Assembly (NCBI GenBank): GCA_913052165.1
Contig: CAJXEC010000013.1
Span: 1 to 35,202 of the forward strand
Length of the DNA stretch: 35,202 nt
Source of the DNA: an uncultured Rhodospirillaceae bacterium
Lineage (GTDB): Bacteria > Pseudomonadota > Alphaproteobacteria > MPNO01 > UBA2964
Direction: 5' to 3'
The notes under the pieces were generated by a model. It was given only the letters and a program-made list of their open reading frames with translations. It was not told the DNA's origin and searched no databases. Position 1 is the stretch's first letter, and each line of letters begins with the position of its first letter. This document shows, piece by piece, positions 1 through 8,474 of the stretch. The position numbers and the translations under genes are program-made.

Positions 1-593
1 TTTGAAAAATCATTAATGGCATCTTCATAACTATATTCGTCCGATTTTAATTTCATTAATCCTCTGTTAAAGAAAAGGATTTCATTTTCTGGATCGGACT
101 TAATTCTCAGTGAATATTGGTCCTTTTCAATTTTTCCTATTGATATTTCTTTAAAAATTTTCTTTTCTATATTTTCTAAATTTATGTTCAAGTTATCAAG
201 TACTTTTGATCCTGCGCCATCTGTTAAATAAGACTGGCCAGCAGCAAGTTCTTTAGATTGCATAAGTTGGAGGTCGCCTCGCCGGCTCAGAGCTGTTTTA
301 TTTTTCCCGTCCTCTATAAATAAATAACCCTTGCCTAAAATGGCCACATCTAGCGGTCTTTCGGTCCTTTGTTGCACTCCAGCGGTTGCATCGAACTGAT
401 TATTAGAGATTCCTCTTTGATAGGCCCGGGTCGTCAAAGCATCTTCAGTCTCAAGATAGGTGGAACCTCTGTAAGATCTTAGATCTGTTTTATAGCCTGG
501 CACATTTATGTTGGCTAGGTTTTGAGCATGTGATCTCATATCATTTTTGAGAGATTGCATGGCATTTAGGGCAACATAAATTGACTTATCCAT
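1..593 (-). CDS. flgF: flagellar basal-body rod protein FlgF (3' end cut by window)
   Basis: Proximal rod protein of the flagellar basal body, exported by the flagellar type III system. I translated the reverse strand from the ATG at 591-593. The product begins MDKSIYVALNAM and has the rod-family N-terminal signature around residues 21-35 (SHAQNLANINVPGYK), followed by a segment with DVAILGKGYLFIEDG, the usual FlgF/FlgG block. The start is supported by GGAG about 7 nt upstream. It lies 41 nt downstream of flgE on the same strand, the expected flgE-flgF order. About 197 residues are visible and the C-terminus lies outside the window. FlgG is the alternative, but position directly after flgE and the N-terminus favour FlgF. 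Confidence 0.85.
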   Translation of the reverse strand, partial: MDKSIYVALNAMQSLKNDMRSHAQNLANINVPGYKTDLRSYRGSTYLETEDALTTRAYQRGISNNQFDATAGVQQRTERPLDVAILGKGYLFIEDGKNKTALSRRGDLQLMQSKELAAGQSYLTDGAGSKVLDNLNINLENIEKKIFKEISIGKIEKDQYSLRIKSDPENEILFFNRGLMKLKSDEYSYEDAINDFS

Positions 594-634
594 GACCTAC
601 TCCAAGTTTATTTGTAGCCATTCCGTATTCTCGT

Positions 635-3600
635 TTAAGTTCGGATATTAATAATTGTTTGAGTAAGTTGGGTTGACGTTTCAATAGCTTTTGAGGATGC
701 TTGGAAGTTCCGTTGCGCGGTAATGAGATTCACAAGTTCCTCTGTTATATCCACGTTTGATCTCTCGAGAGAACCCGACTGAATACTACCAAAGCCCTCG
801 GCACCGGCTTCACCAAAGGTTGGCGTACCGGAAGTTGCTGTCTCAACGAAGGTCGCGTTACCGATCTGTTTCAAACCGTTCTGGTTATTAAAGTTTGATA
901 GAACGATCTTACCCAAAGGTCTATTCTCACCATTCGTATAGTTTGCTCTTAAGAGGCCGGTAGCATCAATATCCAACCCGTCTAAACGACCAGAGGTAAA
1001 ACCGTTTTGAACTAAGTTGTTAACTGCGAAGGGTTGAGCGAGCTGGGTGGATGCACTGTAGTCGACATCCAACGAGATAGAAAAACCTTCCGCCTGTTGT
1101 TCGTAGTGAACCTTATTCAGTGGGCTCACAATGGCACCTGTCTTGTCAAAAGTAAGTTCCCCTTCATCAAGATAGAGAGGGTAGTAATCTGTTACGAGGT
1201 TGGCTGGCGGTGACTCCACAATATCACCATTGGCATTCACGAAGAGCGGCACACCTGCTGCGTTGGTTGCTTGAACAAGATTCGTAATTTCTGGGACAGT
1301 GCCAACGCCCAAAGGAACATCATCTAGCCCAAGTCGTGCCGATCCTTTAACTTTAATAGTCGACTCGGTTCCGGTTGTCGCTGTTTCAAAGACAAAGTTA
1401 TTGGTTCCTGACTGGTATTGCACGGTAACGCCCCCGACCACCTGGCCGGTTGTACCATCAACGATTTGGTTTATGCGACGTTCAAGCTCCGCAGCAAGTG
1501 TGGAACCGACATAATTGCCGGCGGGGACTTCAATGATACCAGAAATGCCGTTCACTGAGACGTTAAAGACGTTTGCTCCTCCCGTTGAGGATAGGTTGAA
1601 AACTTCGCTAAGCGCTTCCGTAGCAGGAGCTCCAATTGCTTGAGCAGGTTGCGATGCAAGACCTCGTCCAGCTGTGAACTGAACATCGGTTTTATTTTGA
1701 CCAACCCCCATCACATCATTAACCCCATTTGCTAGTGCCCTGTCCGCTGTATCAAAATCTGTGTTAACGACAGAGCCATCAGTTGCGGAAATTGAATATC
1801 GACCAACCTGAATGTTGGAGGCCTTTTGCTCCGCATCAACTCCGAGGGCCCCATCGGTAGGAATTGCCTCACCGGTGGTGCCGCTTCCGAAGACAAACGT
1901 CCCTGTGTCCGAGTTGTAATCAACTGTCACACCGTATCTTTTGGCATTGAGTTGAAGCTCGCCGCCATCCGCCACAAAAGACTCCCCATAAATTATTGCT
2001 GTACTGCTGATAGTCTCTTGTTTAGCTGAAGCGCTATCTTGAATACCCAAATTATTAGTTGAGGTGGCGGTTCCATTGCCAGAAATTTTGAATGCCCGGA
2101 AGTTCGAGTCTGTTCCAGGCCCTATAGCTGTGTGATTCACCCCAAATTGGAAACGTTGGTTGACGGCGTCGTAATCAATTGTAATCGGCGGGTTCTTTTC
2201 ATCTACCCAAACCGTGGCAGCTGTGACTGCTGCTTGATTGCTTGCGTTTTCAAACCCAAGTTTCTCTAGTGAGTCCACTACCGCTCCATTAGCATCTCTC
2301 CCAAGGCCCTCAGCAGCAAAACTGCCAAAAATTCCAGTTGCAGTACCGTTTGCCAATCTTACGTCACCGTGTTTGTAAGCATGCTTGGCTGCTGCTGTTT
2401 CCCGCAGCACAATCTTTTTGCTATTAAAGCTCTCGACACTGCCGTTAGGTTGCAGGTCTGCTCCTTCAAAGAATGCCTCAACATGGGTCGATTTCGCACT
2501 TAGAATATGTGCTTCGGAATATCCACCATTAAGAGACAGGGTGAAATCAGAATCCGAGAAGCTCTGTCCCGCAAGTGTAATCTTTATTTGATTAGCGTTA
2601 CTGTCAACTTCGAAGACCGTGAGCTCCCGGCCGTTCAGCAAACTGTCATAAGCGGAGCTTGTAAAGGTCCCCGCAAGCCGCACAACCTCGCCGGCTTCAT
2701 ATTTTCCGATGTCACCTGCTGGCACAGTTATAGTAAGCGTATTGTTGGAGGAGGTGTATTGAATATTTCCATTTAACGTTGCCTTTTCTGAATATACATC
2801 GAGGCTGGGTATCTTCCCGTTAAAGGAATGCGCCAGGTGTAAAGCAGTTGCAGTAGCACTGGTGCCGTTGGTATTCGCAGAGGAATAATAGTTAAAATCG
2901 ATGATTTCTGTATGTTCAAAAACGCTACTTAACGCAGTAGTGGAAGTTCGCCCAAAAAGCTGATTTTCCACTCCCAGAACATTGTTGTCTGTAATCACGT
3001 AAGCATTTAATGCGTCGTTCATTCTCACTTGGGCGTGGGCGAGAAACTCCGACCGGGTAAAGTCGGGAGATGCGCCTGTGGTATCTATTCCCTGTTGTGC
3101 GGAGACAAAAGATGGTTGTAGTAGGTCGACGGCCACGGGCGTGGAAAGGCCGCTGAAAGAGCCGTCCGCATTTAGGTTAAAAAGATCAATTGTTAGAATA
3201 TCATCCACGTTAGATTGAACTTGAAGCTTCTTATCATCCCCGTAGGCATCGTTTATGGCGCGCTCCACCTCAGCAGCAAGCTGGGTGGCATTATAAAGGC
3301 CAGGTTTTAGGTCAACGCTGACGGGGACGTCTCCGTCATCAACGTTTACAAGAAGAAAATCCTTACCCCAGAAGATAGAACTTTCGTTGTTGCCTGCTTC
3401 TCTCGTCGCCTTGTACTTCATTGGGTCGTTTGTTATTTCGATTAGCTTGTTGCCCTCTTCCCCGAAGTCGAAGGAGCTTGGTGCGCCTGTCAGCCTTGCA
3501 GGTTGTGATGGGACCTTCTCATTCAGATCATCTAAACGATAAAGTGGAGAGCCTTTACCTTCGGCAAAGTAGTTGTCATCAGGTATATCAGAAACGATTG

Positions 3601-4399
3601 TTTCTCGACCAAATCGGTCTATAAATAGCATTCTACCCGTGTCGTCTACAGCGGGAACGAGGTCCGGTTCAACCGTAACCCCGTCAATTACAAGTCGGGT
3701 GTCATACTTATTGGTTGGATCAACGGCATCAGCGGCTTTCGTTTTTATGAAGTAGACAGTTGCGATTGTTGGGTTTCCTAAGTCATCAAAGATGGTGAGT
3801 GAGGTAGAGTTTGTGAAACTATCCGGATCGTTTGGATTAAATTGATATCCGTCAGCAAACTTTGGGTTTTCTGAGACAACAGGAGAGCCTGCATCTAAGT
3901 TTACGGCTAGATCAATGTTAGACGTAGCCTTGGGCTCACCGGATGTGACCGGCAACTGCAAAGGAACGGCGTCAGAGATATCTTTAGATGTAACGGATCC
4001 GTCATCGTTCACTGGGTAGGTCAACAAGAACTGGCCGGTTGAGTCAACAACGTTCCTGTTGTTATCAACGTTGAAAGAACCATTGCGGGTGTACACAACC
4101 TGACTGGATGTCAAAGAAGGTTTCAGAGCAAAAAAACCTTGACCGGAAATCGCAAGGTCAAGCGCGTTCAGAGAGGCAGCAATGTTACCCTGGGTAAATT
4201 GCTGCTTGACCCCCTTCAAGATCGAGCCGGAACCAATTGATGATGAGGAATTCTGTAACGGCGAGGTCGCAAAGATATCACCGAATTCCGCGCGGCTTCT
4301 TTTGAAACCCGTCGTTCCGACGTTCGCAATATTGTTTGAAGTAGCGGCAATATCTGCTTGAGAACCATTTAGTCCAGTAAGAGCTGTGTAAAACGACAT
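635..4399 (-). CDS. flgE: flagellar hook protein FlgE, unusually large (1254 aa)
   Basis: Hook subunit, forming the universal joint between rod and filament. The N-terminus has the rod/hook signature (SNNIANVGTTGFKRSRAEF, about residues 22-40) and the following LDLAISGQGFF block. The C-terminus ends in the classical helix with LVNLITAQRNFQASSKAIE (about residues 1220-1240). Between them lie roughly 1000 residues of beta-rich sequence, against about 400 residues total for Salmonella FlgE. The middle repeats a pattern of a short V-x-Y/D-Y strand, F-x-F, then an LG(V/I/L) turn, for example near residues 760-800, 830-870 and 1000-1050, suggesting duplicated surface domains. It is 39 nt from flgD and belongs to the flgBCDEF operon. 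The reading frame is intact over its whole length. Confidence 0.93.
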   Translation of the reverse strand: MSFYTALTGLNGSQADIAATSNNIANVGTTGFKRSRAEFGDIFATSPLQNSSSSIGSGSILKGVKQQFTQGNIAASLNALDLAISGQGFFALKPSLTSSQVVYTRNGSFNVDNNRNVVDSTGQFLLTYPVNDDGSVTSKDISDAVPLQLPVTSGEPKATSNIDLAVNLDAGSPVVSENPKFADGYQFNPNDPDSFTNSTSLTIFDDLGNPTIATVYFIKTKAADAVDPTNKYDTRLVIDGVTVEPDLVPAVDDTGRMLFIDRFGRETIVSDIPDDNYFAEGKGSPLYRLDDLNEKVPSQPARLTGAPSSFDFGEEGNKLIEITNDPMKYKATREAGNNESSIFWGKDFLLVNVDDGDVPVSVDLKPGLYNATQLAAEVERAINDAYGDDKKLQVQSNVDDILTIDLFNLNADGSFSGLSTPVAVDLLQPSFVSAQQGIDTTGASPDFTRSEFLAHAQVRMNDALNAYVITDNNVLGVENQLFGRTSTTALSSVFEHTEIIDFNYYSSANTNGTSATATALHLAHSFNGKIPSLDVYSEKATLNGNIQYTSSNNTLTITVPAGDIGKYEAGEVVRLAGTFTSSAYDSLLNGRELTVFEVDSNANQIKITLAGQSFSDSDFTLSLNGGYSEAHILSAKSTHVEAFFEGADLQPNGSVESFNSKKIVLRETAAAKHAYKHGDVRLANGTATGIFGSFAAEGLGRDANGAVVDSLEKLGFENASNQAAVTAATVWVDEKNPPITIDYDAVNQRFQFGVNHTAIGPGTDSNFRAFKISGNGTATSTNNLGIQDSASAKQETISSTAIIYGESFVADGGELQLNAKRYGVTVDYNSDTGTFVFGSGTTGEAIPTDGALGVDAEQKASNIQVGRYSISATDGSVVNTDFDTADRALANGVNDVMGVGQNKTDVQFTAGRGLASQPAQAIGAPATEALSEVFNLSSTGGANVFNVSVNGISGIIEVPAGNYVGSTLAAELERRINQIVDGTTGQVVGGVTVQYQSGTNNFVFETATTGTESTIKVKGSARLGLDDVPLGVGTVPEITNLVQATNAAGVPLFVNANGDIVESPPANLVTDYYPLYLDEGELTFDKTGAIVSPLNKVHYEQQAEGFSISLDVDYSASTQLAQPFAVNNLVQNGFTSGRLDGLDIDATGLLRANYTNGENRPLGKIVLSNFNNQNGLKQIGNATFVETATSGTPTFGEAGAEGFGSIQSGSLERSNVDITEELVNLITAQRNFQASSKAIETSTQLTQTIINIRT

Positions 4400-4438
4400 C
4401 GTATTTTCCTGTTATTAGCGAATTAAAGTTATTTGAGA

Positions 4439-5128
4439 TTACATTCTAAAGCGGAGGATATTTTCGGAATTCACGCTTCCGTTATTTTCCACATCAAGCA
4501 TCAGTTGATCATCTTTGATCTCTGTTCCTAACACCTTCGCAAATACCGAAGGCTGGATATTTTCGGGCCCACTACCGAAATTAACCATTGCGGAGATCAA
4601 AATTGGCTTATCACCTGAGCGGTAACCCTCGGGAAGGTCTGTCCATGAAAAACCAACCAATCCTGAGGACTGTGCCCCCAAATCTAGGGTGTGCAGAAGC
4701 TCACCAGTCGAGGGATCTGAAAGATTAATTAAAGTGGCTATGGAAGTTTTAGGGAGATCTAAGACACCATGAAGTTCTCCGTTTCTGTCCGCAGTTCCAA
4801 CGTTTCCAGGGGCTAAGACAGAGTGTCCAAGGATATCTGTTGCCATGGCAATACGCATCTTATCGAATTGTCCGCTCATCTTGTCGAGTGACTCGCTCAT
4901 GCGATTTATCCCGGTCACACTCGAAAATTGCGCCATTTGAGCTATGAAATCGCCGTTTTCCATCGGCGCAAACGGATCTTGATTTTGTAGTTGAGATGTC
5001 ATGAGCCTCAAGAAATCCTCCTGGCCTAATGTTTGCGAGGTTTCTCGGTTTTTCTCTGATAAAGTTTTTATGCCCAACTTCTGAAATAATGCTGTTTGGG
5101 CCTGTTGAGAATTTGAAATTTCACTCAT
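4439..5128 (-). CDS. flgD: flagellar hook assembly (cap) protein FlgD
   Basis: Scaffold that caps the growing hook and permits FlgE polymerisation; removed when the hook is complete. The 229-residue product has the conserved N-terminal block (QEDFLRLMTSQLQNQDPFAP, about residues 36-55) followed by MENGDFIAQMAQFSSVTGI, both diagnostic for FlgD. A FlgD Ig-like/Tudor-like C-terminal region follows (about residues 105-225). Length is normal for the family. It sits 31 nt after flgC and 39 nt before flgE, which is the canonical order. Confidence 0.93.
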   Translation of the reverse strand: MSEISNSQQAQTALFQKLGIKTLSEKNRETSQTLGQEDFLRLMTSQLQNQDPFAPMENGDFIAQMAQFSSVTGINRMSESLDKMSGQFDKMRIAMATDILGHSVLAPGNVGTADRNGELHGVLDLPKTSIATLINLSDPSTGELLHTLDLGAQSSGLVGFSWTDLPEGYRSGDKPILISAMVNFGSGPENIQPSVFAKVLGTEIKDDQLMLDVENNGSVNSENILRFRM

Positions 5129-5159
5129 AATAAAATCCTAAAAATAAAAATTTCTTAAA

Positions 5160-5579
5160 TTATTTTCCAATGTCAATCGTGCGGACCATGAGGCTTCTCA
5201 TGGTTGATAGTACTTCGAGGTTGTTTTGATAGGCTCGGCTGGCATCCAGCATCTCCACCAGCTCTTCTTCCTGATCGACAGGGGACTCGTACACAAAGCC
5301 ATCCTTATCGGCGGCTGGATTAGCGGGTTCATATATTTTTGTAGGTGCCTTGTTGAGTGCGATGACCTCAGCGACCGCAACCGTAGCGAGTCCATCTTGT
5401 CCTTGCTTATCGTTCATTACAGCCTCAAAAATCGGTCTCAGAGGACGGTAAACCTTTTCTGGATCTCCAACCTTTGTGTGGGCATTCGCGATGTTACTTG
5501 CAATGGTATTCAGCCGAACTTGTTGCGCAGATAGGCTGCGAGCGGCAATATCAAAAACATTTTTTATTTGATCTATCAT
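5160..5579 (-). CDS. flgC: flagellar basal-body rod protein FlgC
   Basis: Proximal rod subunit. The 139-residue product begins MIDQIKNVFDIAARSLSAQQ, has the rod signature LNTIASNIANAHT near residues 24-36, and ends with the FlgC-type helix (MLDASRAYQNNLEVLSTMRSLM, split over residues 109-131). Length matches the family. The ATG follows the flgB stop after 2 nt, indicating translational coupling with flgB. Confidence 0.94.
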   Translation of the reverse strand: MIDQIKNVFDIAARSLSAQQVRLNTIASNIANAHTKVGDPEKVYRPLRPIFEAVMNDKQGQDGLATVAVAEVIALNKAPTKIYEPANPAADKDGFVYESPVDQEEELVEMLDASRAYQNNLEVLSTMRSLMVRTIDIGK

Positions 5580-5581
5580 AC

Positions 5582-5974
5582 TTACTCACCTTTAATCGCT
5601 GTCATAAGTCCGCTAATTTTCTTGTTGAGAAGAGCCAGTGAAATTTGATACCTGGTTACGTTTTCCGAAAATTGGACTTGTTCCACAGACATTTCCACGG
5701 TGTTGCCATCCTCTGCCGCCTGAACAGGCTGGCGATAGCCTATTTCGACGTAATCATCATTAATATCAAAGTGCTGATTATGGGTTTTAAGAACGGGTGT
5801 TTGTTCCTCAGTCGCCCGATCAATAGCTTCTTTGAAGCTAATATCACGAGCTTTAAATTCAGGAGTAGACGCGTTTGCTATGTTACCGGCGATGAGTTTT
5901 GATCGCTGCTCTCTTATTCCCAAAGAGTCTGAATATAGTTCCAGTGCGTTTTTAAAAACTTGCATGTCTTTCAA
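5582..5974 (-). CDS. flgB: flagellar basal-body rod protein FlgB
   Basis: Most membrane-proximal rod subunit and first gene of the flgBCDEF operon. The 130-residue product has the rod motif KLIAGNIANASTPEFKARDI near residues 26-45 and the FlgB/FlgC helix near the C-terminus (NVTRYQISLALLNKKISGL). Length is typical. A sigma-54-type promoter lies about 30 nt upstream (6004-6020, reverse strand), so the 5' leader would be only about 20 nt. The divergent gene starting at 6043 shares this intergenic space. Confidence 0.94.
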   Translation of the reverse strand: MKDMQVFKNALELYSDSLGIREQRSKLIAGNIANASTPEFKARDISFKEAIDRATEEQTPVLKTHNQHFDINDDYVEIGYRQPVQAAEDGNTVEMSVEQVQFSENVTRYQISLALLNKKISGLMTAIKGE

Positions 5975-6003
5975 TGGTCTGTAGTTTGTTTCACGATGAG
6001 TTT

Positions 6004-6020
6004 TGCAATCTGCGTGCCAA
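6004..6020 (-). promoter_or_regulatory. sigma-54 promoter of the flgB operon
   Basis: Reverse-strand sequence TTGGCACGCAGATTGCA matches the -24/-12 consensus TGGCAC-N5-TTGC exactly, with GG and GC ten bases apart. The predicted start is near 5993, about 19 nt before the flgB ATG. It fits sigma-54 control of hook-basal-body genes, with the activator encoded at 8475-9584 as plausible partner. Confidence 0.85.
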
Positions 6021-6042
6021 ATTTAAAAAAGGTTTCGATACA

Positions 6043-6738
6043 ATGGCTGTTAAGAATTTTTCTTCAAAAGATGTAGATGAAACGGCAGAAAAAATTTACG
6101 CATCAGTGGCGGATAAGAGCTTAGAGAACGCCTATAAGGTCCTTATCGGTTACTTTGCCGATGCAAAAACCAAAGTTATCAAACAAGCAATCTTAAAGGT
6201 CAGACTTAAAGTGTTACTAGCTCGAATAAAGGCATTGAAAGCTGGCATTTTTGATCAAAAAAATATTCTGCTTAAGGAGCTTGTGGTTGGATCTCCTTAT
6301 GATGATCAGACAGCTAAATCGGAGGCTAAAGAAACCAATTCAGAAAGTGCAGGGGATAATGCCGTCTCTGAACCGTCAGAAACAACAGGTGACGATCAAT
6401 ATGTGACGGTTTCGATCTCCGAAGAGGTAGATATTTTGGGCACTACATTCACCAAGGGTATGATAGTTGAAGTGCCGGTGCAGCAGCTTTCCGAATTGAT
6501 AGAGAGCGGCAAGGCCCAGGTAGTTGAGGCTTCCAAAACACGAAAAACATTGGAAGAGGCAGGTTCTCAGAAAGATGCAAAGGATACTCTAGGAACCAAA
6601 AAAGCAACCCGACCTGAGTCGAACTCCGATATCAAAGAGGCGGAACCTGCTGCCGAAAATGGAAGCGCTGAGAGGGCGGATCAAGAGACAGAATCAGGGT
6701 CAGGCGCATCGAATGTAACGGAAACATCGAATTCCTAA
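6043..6738 (+). CDS. unknown protein, helical N-terminus and acidic disordered tail (231 aa)
   Basis: No family recognised. The reading frame opens further upstream at 5974, but I chose the ATG at 6043: it has AAAAAAGG 10-12 nt upstream, and the longer form would overlap the flgB start and its promoter. Residues 1-80 look helical and basic. Residues about 85-115 are acidic and low in complexity. Residues about 118-162 (VTVSISEEVDIL, then MIVEVPVQQLSELIESGKAQVVE in two parts) look like a small folded domain. The rest is Glu/Ser/Lys-rich and probably disordered. No signal peptide or membrane span. It is divergent from flgB and 43 nt upstream of the ClC gene, so it may be the first gene of a unit with ClC and the sigma-54 activator. 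Confidence 0.6.
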   Translation: MAVKNFSSKDVDETAEKIYASVADKSLENAYKVLIGYFADAKTKVIKQAILKVRLKVLLARIKALKAGIFDQKNILLKELVVGSPYDDQTAKSEAKETNSESAGDNAVSEPSETTGDDQYVTVSISEEVDILGTTFTKGMIVEVPVQQLSELIESGKAQVVEASKTRKTLEEAGSQKDAKDTLGTKKATRPESNSDIKEAEPAAENGSAERADQETESGSGASNVTETSNS

Positions 6739-6781
6739 ATTTTTGATCCCCCGGGTATAATCAAAGAGGGAGTTTATTTAT

Positions 6782-8446
6782 ATGAAAAAAACCCTTGAGA
6801 TTTTGGTAAACCAAATCATCATTTTTTCTATTATTGGCTCAATCGTTGGGATCCTCTCGCACTATTTCACAGAAATAGCGATTTTTTCTGCAGAATTCGT
6901 CCGGTCTTCAGTGGATTACAAGGTCATTGGATTTATAGGCTGGCCGGCAGCAGTGAAAATAGCTATCGCGCTTTTTTCTGCAGCTTTGTTCATAAGCTTA
7001 TTAGTTCGTTTCAGTAAGATAGAGCGATTTCATGGTCCTGCAGACGTGATTTTAGCCAGCATAGATAAAAAAAGTCCGGTTCGAATAAAAGATGGAATTA
7101 TTTCGGGGATGGTGGCCTCCACGTCTCTTTGCGCCGGTGCGCCTGTGGGTCAATATGGTCCCCTCGTACATTTATCTGCTACACTAGCCTCCTTCCTCAG
7201 GAAGCTCGAAAAAATAGGCACAATAAACTATAAGTTGCTTATCGGCTCATCTGTCTCAGCAGCAATTGCATCAGCTTTTGGTGCTCCAATTGGTGGCATT
7301 ATATTTTCCCAAGAAGTAATTCTTCGTAATTTTAGTCTCAAATATTTCGTACCTTTGGCCATAAGTTCTGCCTCGTCATTCATAACAACGAATTTTTTAT
7401 TCGGCAGCGAAAATATTATAAATATTGAAAAGACTTTTAATATCAACCCGATTTATATGATGATCGTGATTGTTGTCGGATTGCTTGGTGGGCTTGTTGC
7501 ATTTGCGTACTCTAAACTGTTGATTTCTGCAAACAAAGCTGCAAACGGCTCAGGTGTCCCCCTTCATTGGCGACCTTTTATTGCAATTCTGCCAATTATC
7601 TTGATCGGTTGTTATGTCCCTCAGGTTTTAGGTCTGGGTGTCGAGACAATTTCGAATGTCCTCGCAAATCGGCTAGAGCTAGCAATTTTATTGGCTATTT
7701 TCGTCGCAAAAATTTTGTTGACACCGATTTCAATATCGCTCGGCTTGTTTGGTGGGGTTTTTTCTCCGGCACTTTTTATAGGTGTTTCTTTGGGGGCACT
7801 GGTGGGAGCTATTTTTACAGGTGTCTTTTCACTTGGAAATGAGCTAGTGCCTCTATTCGCAATTTGTGGTCTGGGGGCTGTGGTCGCGCCCACAATTGGG
7901 GGCCCAATTGCCACGGTTATTTTAATTTTAGAAATGTCACAAAACTTCCATGCGTCGACCGTTGCGATGCTATGTGTTGTAGTTTCGATGATTGTCTTTA
8001 GATTTATGTCGAGCTCGTCCTTTTTCGAGATGCAACTGCTCGGAAGGGGCTTCGACCTCTCGGTTGGGATGAAAAATTTTCAGTTGAGTTTGGTGAATGT
8101 GGGGGAAATCCCTCGATCTGATTGCTGCTCTGTTCCTGAGGATACTGATGAACAGTCTATAATTGGCCAAATGCAAAGGGCAGGTGTCACAGAGGGCTAC
8201 ATTCTTGATGGCGATGAGAGGTTATTGAGGAAAGTTAATCTGGTGAACCTTCTCCAACCAAACTACTTTACCGAGGAAGATGAATTAGTTTTTTATGAGG
8301 ATCAAAATTTGCTTGAGGCCATTGAGCTTGCGAGTGACTTTGTCGGGGAGAGTATCCCGATAACGACCCGAGAGGGTATTTTTGTCGGGGCTGTGACAGA
8401 GGGTGACCTCTTCCACGCCGTTCAGTTACAGTCCGCCGAAGAATAA
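6782..8446 (+). CDS. ClC-family chloride channel/transporter with C-terminal CBS-like region
   Basis: Integral membrane anion channel or anion/proton antiporter of the ClC family, 554 residues. The first ~415 residues carry about ten or more hydrophobic segments. Selectivity-filter regions are recognisable: residues 119-128 (GAPVGQYGPL, the GREGP region) and 321-329 (GLFGGVFSP, the GxFxP region). The first filter motif, usually GSGIP, appears here as FHGPAD near residue 83. The gating glutamate of the GxEGP motif is replaced by Tyr125 (codon 7154-7156). Residues about 440-550 are soluble and resemble a divergent CBS pair. It lies between an unknown gene and the sigma-54 activator, 28 nt from the latter. 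A TATAAT hexamer lies at about 6756-6761. Transported ion and coupling cannot be told from sequence. Confidence 0.85.
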   Translation: MKKTLEILVNQIIIFSIIGSIVGILSHYFTEIAIFSAEFVRSSVDYKVIGFIGWPAAVKIAIALFSAALFISLLVRFSKIERFHGPADVILASIDKKSPVRIKDGIISGMVASTSLCAGAPVGQYGPLVHLSATLASFLRKLEKIGTINYKLLIGSSVSAAIASAFGAPIGGIIFSQEVILRNFSLKYFVPLAISSASSFITTNFLFGSENIINIEKTFNINPIYMMIVIVVGLLGGLVAFAYSKLLISANKAANGSGVPLHWRPFIAILPIILIGCYVPQVLGLGVETISNVLANRLELAILLAIFVAKILLTPISISLGLFGGVFSPALFIGVSLGALVGAIFTGVFSLGNELVPLFAICGLGAVVAPTIGGPIATVILILEMSQNFHASTVAMLCVVVSMIVFRFMSSSSFFEMQLLGRGFDLSVGMKNFQLSLVNVGEIPRSDCCSVPEDTDEQSIIGQMQRAGVTEGYILDGDERLLRKVNLVNLLQPNYFTEEDELVFYEDQNLLEAIELASDFVGESIPITTREGIFVGAVTEGDLFHAVQLQSAEE

Positions 8447-8474
8447 AAATATATAGTGATGGCAAAATTAATAA

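Noticed and set aside
5974-6042. Extended N-terminus of the gene starting at 6043
   Set aside because: Would run over the flgB promoter and start; the ATG at 6043 has the better ribosome site.
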